Below, one piece after another: positions 58,726-64,000 of a DNA stretch of 64,000 nucleotides. The translations under genes were made by a program, and so were the position numbers. Source of the DNA: Quercus robur (Eukaryota > Streptophyta > Magnoliopsida > Fagales > Fagaceae); NCBI RefSeq assembly GCF_932294415.1, contig NC_065535.1, positions 9,977,282 to 10,041,281 on the forward strand, given 5' to 3'. Position 1 is the stretch's first letter, and each line of letters opens with the position of its first letter. The notes beneath the pieces are model-generated. The model had not been told where the DNA came from, made no database searches, and saw only the letters and a list, made by a program, of their open reading frames with translations.

Positions 58726-61700
58726 GCTTTCTTTTGCCCATTGCAATTTGATATCTTTTTCTTGTTCGACTCTGTTGGCTAGTGTGTGACTGGTATTATA
58801 TGCATGACATAATAATAGCAGTTTTCACATTTCCTTATGCTTAAGGCATTAGTGAAGACTGAAGAGGTCAGCTCAGCAGGCCTTTGTGCCATGACAAATG
58901 CCTTCCATTCAAAATGATAAGTCATGGTTCAAGTCCAAGAATCAATCTCTCCAAAAGAAAAAGAAAAAAGTTATTTACTGATCACTTATTTGCTTCTCTC
59001 GGACCCTGCAAAAATTGGAGTTATATATATTGGATACGACCTTTATTTTTTAAAAAAGGCATTGATGAAACTAACTGTTTCTTAACTGATGCTAAAAGTT
59101 ATATAATTAACTTGTCCAAATTCTAGTTAAAAAAATGTACAACACAAAAATCTTGTGCATATATGGAAAAGAAAAATGTTCCCTTAAAAAAAAAAAGTAC
59201 TCCTTAGATTTTAAGTAGCAAAAATGTAAGAGTCCTGTGTGCTAACCTGAATGGTCTTTCCTGATATATCCGAAGGGCACTTGGGCTCATTGATAAGCTC
59301 CCAGGCCATTATGGTTGGATCATCTTTGTAAGCAATTCCAGTCAGACTATTACGTCTTGTAAGAACAGTCTATTACACAAAACAATAAAATAGTTAAATT
59401 ACATAGAACAAGGAAAATACTAGTTTTACCTGTGTCATAAAATGTGTAAAGCCCGCCTTTCCCAAAATAAAATTACTTAATTCTTGAATTTACAAAGAAG
59501 CAATTTTCAGGGCAACTTTTATTTCCTTTGGTCCAAAGTTGTTAAAAGTGGTCTAACACAATTTGCCAAACTACTAGCAAATTAATGCAAACTCTTATCA
59601 GATTACCAAAAAAACGGTAGAGGAAATAATACAGCTAATGCTTCACGATTCATCTTTCATATACCACTAATTTCAACTTCCTATTTATGGTCAACCCAAC
59701 CATCCAATTACTAAGCCAAAAAAAAAAAAAAAAATCGAAGAGCAAGTTTATAAAATGAAACATTTAATATACAGCTAGCTCAAAAGATAGAGTTTACAGT
59801 GTAATCTACCTTGATATTATTCTTGTAGTATCCCTTCACAACAGAATTGGTGAAGAAATCATCATCAGATGTTACAGATTGGCCCTGACCCCTTGCCCAG
59901 TCCACATACTGTTTCTTTCCTCCAAAGTCCGCATAGTTATTAACCAAACTTAACACTAACTTAATCCCATATTTTTTAGCTTCAGATATGACAAAATCCA
60001 ACCCCTACAAAACAAAACCAAAACAAGAAAAAGAAATGTCTAAAAAAAACATTAAAGGGATAATTACATGTTACTGTCCTAAACTATACCCTTAGTTGCA
60101 CTTATCACGTTAAACTTTCAAAATGTAACTTGTATTTCACTTTATACTCTACCATCAATGGGGCTGTTAACTTGAATTTTTTTTTTTTTTTAAAACATGT
60201 CACCTACAACTCATGTGACAACTACAAACATGGCATCACATGAAAAGATGAAATTGCCCATTTTCAATCCCTTGAAACAAATGTTACGTAGCATCACAAG
60301 GATTAAATTTGTTAAACAGTTTTCTTTTAAGGAATTGAAGAGGGGTAAATTGTTCTTTTCATGTGATGCCACGTATTCAGAGATCATTTAAGTCATAGAT
60401 GACATGTTTTTTGTCCAAGTTAACCGGGTACAAAGTAAAACAAGAGTTATAGTTTAGGTGGTAATTATGCATTCTGAAAGTTTAGGAGTGGTAAATGGTA
60501 AGTGTAAAATGTGGGGTGTAATTTTCAATAATAAAAAAAGTTCAAAAGAAAATAATAATAATAATAATAATTTTGCTTATTAATACACTACACCAGAATA
60601 AATCTATTGCATTAAGTACTAATACAACAAAATTAGTATAATAGTATTAAATACAATATCGCATCTACAAATAAAAAATTGTTGCAATAGTAACTTAAAA
60701 ATGGTAAGCTACTACATCAATAATAATTAGTTACAATAACTTCTAATTTTCAATTACAATATATATTTTAATACCTTATTGCATTGGAAAAAATTTGTTG
60801 ATATAACTTAAAATGAAGAAATCGTTGCAAAAAATTGATACAAATTATTTTGCAATCTATTGCAACAAAAAAAAAAAAAAAATGACAACGAAGTTATCAT
60901 TGTAAAACTTTATATAAATTATTTTATAATCTATTGTAATGACAAACATGAAGTTAGAACAAAGATATCATTGCAATAACCTGATATCAATTATTTTACA
61001 ATCTATTACAATGAAAAAAATAAAATAATTATTTATTACAACGAATATATTGTAGCAATAATTTGATTCGAATTCTTTTTGTCAATTAGTTGCAATTTAT
61101 TGTAAATTTGTAATAAAATTCATGAAGTAATAGTCTATTGTTACAAGATATTTGAAGTTGTAAATTATAGTATCGAAGTTGTCATTAAAATATTTGAAAT
61201 TTATTGTAACAAAATTTTTTATTGCACAAATCTATTATCTCAAATTTTATTGCAACACATTGCATCAACTATTACAATAAACTCTGATATTATTGTAACA
61301 ATTTTTTTCATTGTAAACATTTTTTCTTATAGTGATAATTATTTTTTGGATTAAATGAACCAAAAGAAAAATAAAAACTAATTAACCTGGAACATTTGCT
61401 CATTGTAGGAGCCGGGAGAGGATTGCAGGGGTCTAACTCCTCCATCACTAAAAGCCCAAGTTCTTGCAATTGTAAGGCCATTTTTTTTAGCATCTTGGAA
61501 GGCAGTTGAAACTTTCTCTCTCTGAGATGGGTCAAAGGCCACGTACATCATCCAGTAGGCATTAAACCCATTTGCATGGTGGGGTCTCCCATTTAACATA
61601 AGCTGCATTCCTTTGGTTGTCACAAACCCATCATTTGGGTCTGCATGTAGCAAAATCCCATAGTTTTGAATCAAAAGAAGAACAAAGAAAGCTACACTCA

Positions 61701-61740
61701 ATTGTTTCATCTTCTTTGTCCCTTCCTCTTCTTCTTCCAC
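58030..61740 (-). CDS. MAN: Mannan endo-1,4-beta-mannosidase, GH5 (5 exons)
   Basis: Hydrolyses beta-1,4 links in mannans of the cell wall; secreted. Exons 61740-61387, 60004-59810, 59369-59247, 58654-58458 and 58375-58030 have GT/AG borders and matching phases and join to 404 aa. The first ATG gives [13 protein letters not shown]. The second, at 61710, gives 394 aa with a clean signal peptide ([20 protein letters not shown]) and is the likelier start. Catalytic residues are present: acid/base Glu in WELINEPKC (Glu211) and nucleophile Glu in LFAEFGKS (Glu326, numbered from the first Met), plus VHAYPDQW. No interruption. Intron 1 carries a CACTA element and a second MITE. A truncated pseudogene copy lies 10 kb to the left in the same orientation. 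Confidence 0.95.
60058..60524. mobile_element. MITE-like element in mannanase intron 1
   Basis: GGGATAATTACATGTTACTG...CCTAAACTATA at the left is matched by an inverted TATAGTTTAGG...GTGTAATTTTC at the right, about 465 bp. It is related to the AT-rich element at about 17460-17890. Target duplication not fixed. Confidence 0.5.
60586..61334. mobile_element. Non-autonomous CACTA element, 749 bp
   Basis: Begins CACTACACCAGAATAA and ends TTTTTCTTATAGTG (CACTATAAGAAAAA inverted), with a 3-bp target duplication ATA (60583-60585, 61335-61337), all diagnostic of CACTA/EnSpm. The interior is a series of short repeats around TTGCAAC/TTGTAAC motifs in both orientations, as expected for subterminal transposase-binding repeats. 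No transposase. It lies in intron 1 of the mannanase gene. Confidence 0.88.
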
Positions 61741-61854
61741 TCTATAAGGATTTCGTGGTCGTGTTCATGGAAGTATTTATAGATGGATTTGCTAAAAATG
61801 TACACATGGTTGGGCCCTTCAATGTGCAAAATTAATTTCACTTAGGTATGTTTG

Positions 61855-62366
61855 GTAAACTGTAATAGGTATTTAATGTAATAGTTACTCCTATGGTTTA
61901 ACAATTCAATAGTTTGATTATGTTTTTATTACAAGGAATAGTCTTTTTTTATGAATAGTTATTTTTTAAAATAAAGAATAATTATTCATCTCTAAAAGGG
62001 TTGTAATAACTATTCCTTAGTAAATGTATTAATTTCTAAAATTAATATAATTTCAAATAAAAAAAACTTTCTATATGCATATATAATAACAGCTATGAAA
62101 ATAAAAAATCATAAAAAATTAACTAATCTCTCTTTCAAATTAAAAAAAAAAATATTTTTTAGGGAATATAATTATATGAGTAAGATATTTCTTAAAATAT
62201 ATCTTAAGTTTAATTTAAAATGTTTTTATTCCATTGTCTTCAGAATTCTATTATTGTGTTGTTACCAAACAAATAGTAATAAGTATTACATTACAAGATC
62301 TTGTATTCTTTGTAATACTTATTCATATTCCTATGCAATTACCGTTACAGTTTACCAAACGTGCCC
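61855..62366. mobile_element. Tourist-like MITE 1 of a four-copy array
   Basis: The termini GGTATGTTTGGTAAACTGTAA and GGGCACGTTTGGTAAACTGTAA (minus strand) are flanked by TTA (61852-61854, 62367-62369), the PIF/Harbinger target duplication. 512 bp, non-coding. It lies just upstream of the mannanase gene (promoter side). Confidence 0.85.
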
Positions 62367-62823
62367 TTAATATATCTCTAAAATTCGGATTCATCATTGT
62401 GTGTAAATTTGGACATATTAACATGATATACAAAGCCTAAGATAAGGTTCTACCATGTATTATTGCTGGAGCAACCATGGCTTGACATGGGGTTAAATTT
62501 TGTATTTATTGATAATGATTTAGACAACTGATTCCAATTGGCACAATTTTTGAGAAAGCCAATTGGCACAATTTGATTTGTCCATCTCAACCTTATTGCT
62601 TACTATATGGTTTCTATGTATTATTAACAAACGTTATCCATAAATTCCTTAAAAATATCATTAAATGTACATTATTAGTCTCATCAAATATTCCATTTTT
62701 TTTTCTTTTTTGGCTAAAATATCATTAAATGTACATTATTAGTCTCATCAAATATTTTTGATGATTTTTTATTTCCATAATTGTTATATGGATATGGAAA
62801 GTTTTTTATTTGGAAATATATTA

Positions 62824-63021
62824 GAACATGTTTGGTAAACTGTAATAGACAAATGTTATCCATAAATTCCTAATAAAATATCATTAAATGTATACTATTA
62901 ATTAGTCTCATCAAATATTCCATTAATTTATTCATTTTTTGGCTAAAAAAAACTTATTTATTTTATGTAATAAATATTACCATTCTTGTTGTAATCCACA
63001 CTTAGTGTACCAAATGTGTCC
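62824..63021. mobile_element. Tourist-like MITE 2 (short, 198 bp)
   Basis: GAACATGTTTGGTAAACTGTAA at the left and TAGTGTACCAAATGTGTCC at the right, TTA on both sides (62821-62823, 63022-63024). It contains a copy of the TATCATTAAATGTA block that is also tandemly repeated at 62656-62694 and 62717-62756. Confidence 0.7.
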
Positions 63022-63024
63022 TTA

Positions 63025-63541
63025 AGGCACGTTTGGTATACTGTAACGGTAATCACAAAAGAATAGGAATAGATGTTACAAGGAATACAAAATGCTATAA
63101 TGTAATGCTTATTATTATTCATTTATTTGGTGACAACATAATAATAGAACCCTGAAGACAATAGAATGAAAGCATTTCAAATTAAACTTAAGATATATTT
63201 TAGGAATATCTTACTCATAAATCATATTTCCTAAAATATGATATTTTTAAAATTTGAAAGAGAAAATAGTTATTTTTTATGATTTTTATTTTCATAATTG
63301 TTATGTGCATATGGAAAGTTTGTTTATTTAGAAATATATTAATTGTAGAAATTAATACACCTACTAAGGAATAGTTATTACATCCCTTCTAGAGATAAAT
63401 AATTATTCCTCATTTTAAAGAATAGTTATTCATAGGGAATGGTTATTCTGTGTGATAAAAACATAATCAAACTACTGAATAGTTAAACTATAAGAATAAT
63501 TATTACATTACAGTACCTATTACAGTCTACCAAACATTCTC
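63025..63541. mobile_element. Tourist-like MITE 3, inverted relative to MITE 1
   Basis: AGGCACGTTTGGTATACTGTAA at the left and TACAGTCTACCAAACATTCTC at the right, TTA on both sides (63022-63024, 63542-63544). 517 bp, reverse orientation relative to 61855-62366 with alignable interiors. The left TTA is shared with MITE 2. Confidence 0.8.
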
Positions 63542-63544
63542 TTA

Positions 63545-63751
63545 ATGTTAGAAATTATTAAACCTATTAAGGAATAGCTATTACAACATTTTTAGAGATG
63601 AATAATTATTCCTCATTTTAAAAAATAGCTATTCATAATTTCATAAGGAATGACTATTCATTGTAATAAAAACATAACTAAACTATTGAATAGCTAAATC
63701 ATAGGAATAACTATTACATTACAGTGTCTATTACAGTCTATCAAACATGAC
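63545..63751. mobile_element. Tourist-like MITE 4, truncated
   Basis: Matches about the last 200 bp of MITE 3 (ATTAAGGAATAG, AATAATTATTCCTCATTTTA, CATTACAGT..CTATTACAGTCTA) but lacks the other end. 63765-64000 then begins a different TTTGGTTGTGG-type repeat that runs off the window. Confidence 0.6.
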
Positions 63752-64000
63752 ATAAGTCTTTTCATTAGTGTTTGTTTGGTTGTGGTGTGGAAAAGTAAGA
63801 GAATAGAAAATGGGAAAGAGATGGAAAAATGGGGGATAGAAAAGATTTTAATTTTCTCCTGTGGTGTTTGGTTGGGCGTGGAAAAATGAAGGAATGAAAA
63901 AAAAAATTGTTTGTAAGGGAAAAAAAAAGGATGAAAAATGTGATTTGTATAAATTTATTTTCACGCCCCATTAGATTTTTTTTTAAAAAAAGTAACAAAT

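Noticed and set aside
60586-61334. Satellite-like or CRISPR-like short repeat array
   Set aside because: Explained by CACTA termini, 3-bp target duplication and subterminal repeats; no regular spacers.

Overview
The window is nuclear DNA of a eudicot plant, most likely a woody species. Genes have short exons with AT-rich introns, and the space between them is filled with small DNA transposons, SINEs, solo LTRs, a LINE and (TA)n tracts. The gene set (phenylcoumaran benzylic ether reductase, plastid AGPase large subunit, GH5 mannanase, RER1, plastid bL31) is angiosperm. I cannot name the species from sequence alone.

Layout. 1-5200: the 3' half (exons 3-5) of a PCBER-type reductase, with a very large intron 2 enlarged by two long-terminal-inverted-repeat elements. 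5200-11400: repeat land, with two solo LTRs of one family, two SINEs, two tandem duplications, a 290-bp near-perfect hairpin and a MITE that ends next to the next promoter. 11533-15191: a complete five-exon PCBER-like paralogue; introns and 3' flanks show that the two genes are a tandem duplicate pair. 16000-21100: MITE, a third solo LTR, a Helitron-like element and another MITE. 22072-22461: a small two-exon gene for an 89-aa signal-anchored protein with an Ala-Pro tail. 23573-26906: RER1 with a 5'UTR intron. 27951-28527: fossil of a defensin-like gene. 29682-30187: plastid ribosomal protein bL31, apparently with a GC-AG intron. 30400-40300: repeats, including twin hAT elements and a MITE pair. 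40938-45220: AGPase large subunit, 14 exons, intact. 46051-48425: a truncated mannanase pseudogene. 48425-57600: a LINE carrying three later insertions, each with its target-site duplication. 58030-61740: an intact five-exon endo-beta-mannanase gene with a CACTA element in intron 1. 61855-63751: an array of four Tourist-like MITEs.

The recognised host genes do not form one pathway. PCBER acts in lignan/neolignan metabolism, AGPase in starch synthesis, mannanase in cell-wall remodelling, RER1 in Golgi-to-ER retrieval and bL31 in plastid translation. The main themes are two tandem gene duplications that decayed or diverged (PCBER and mannanase) and a readable order of transposon insertions. The most biologically suggestive point is that the complete PCBER-like paralogue carries Arg at the position of the family's catalytic Lys, while the partial copy keeps Lys. 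No wholly new multi-gene system was found.
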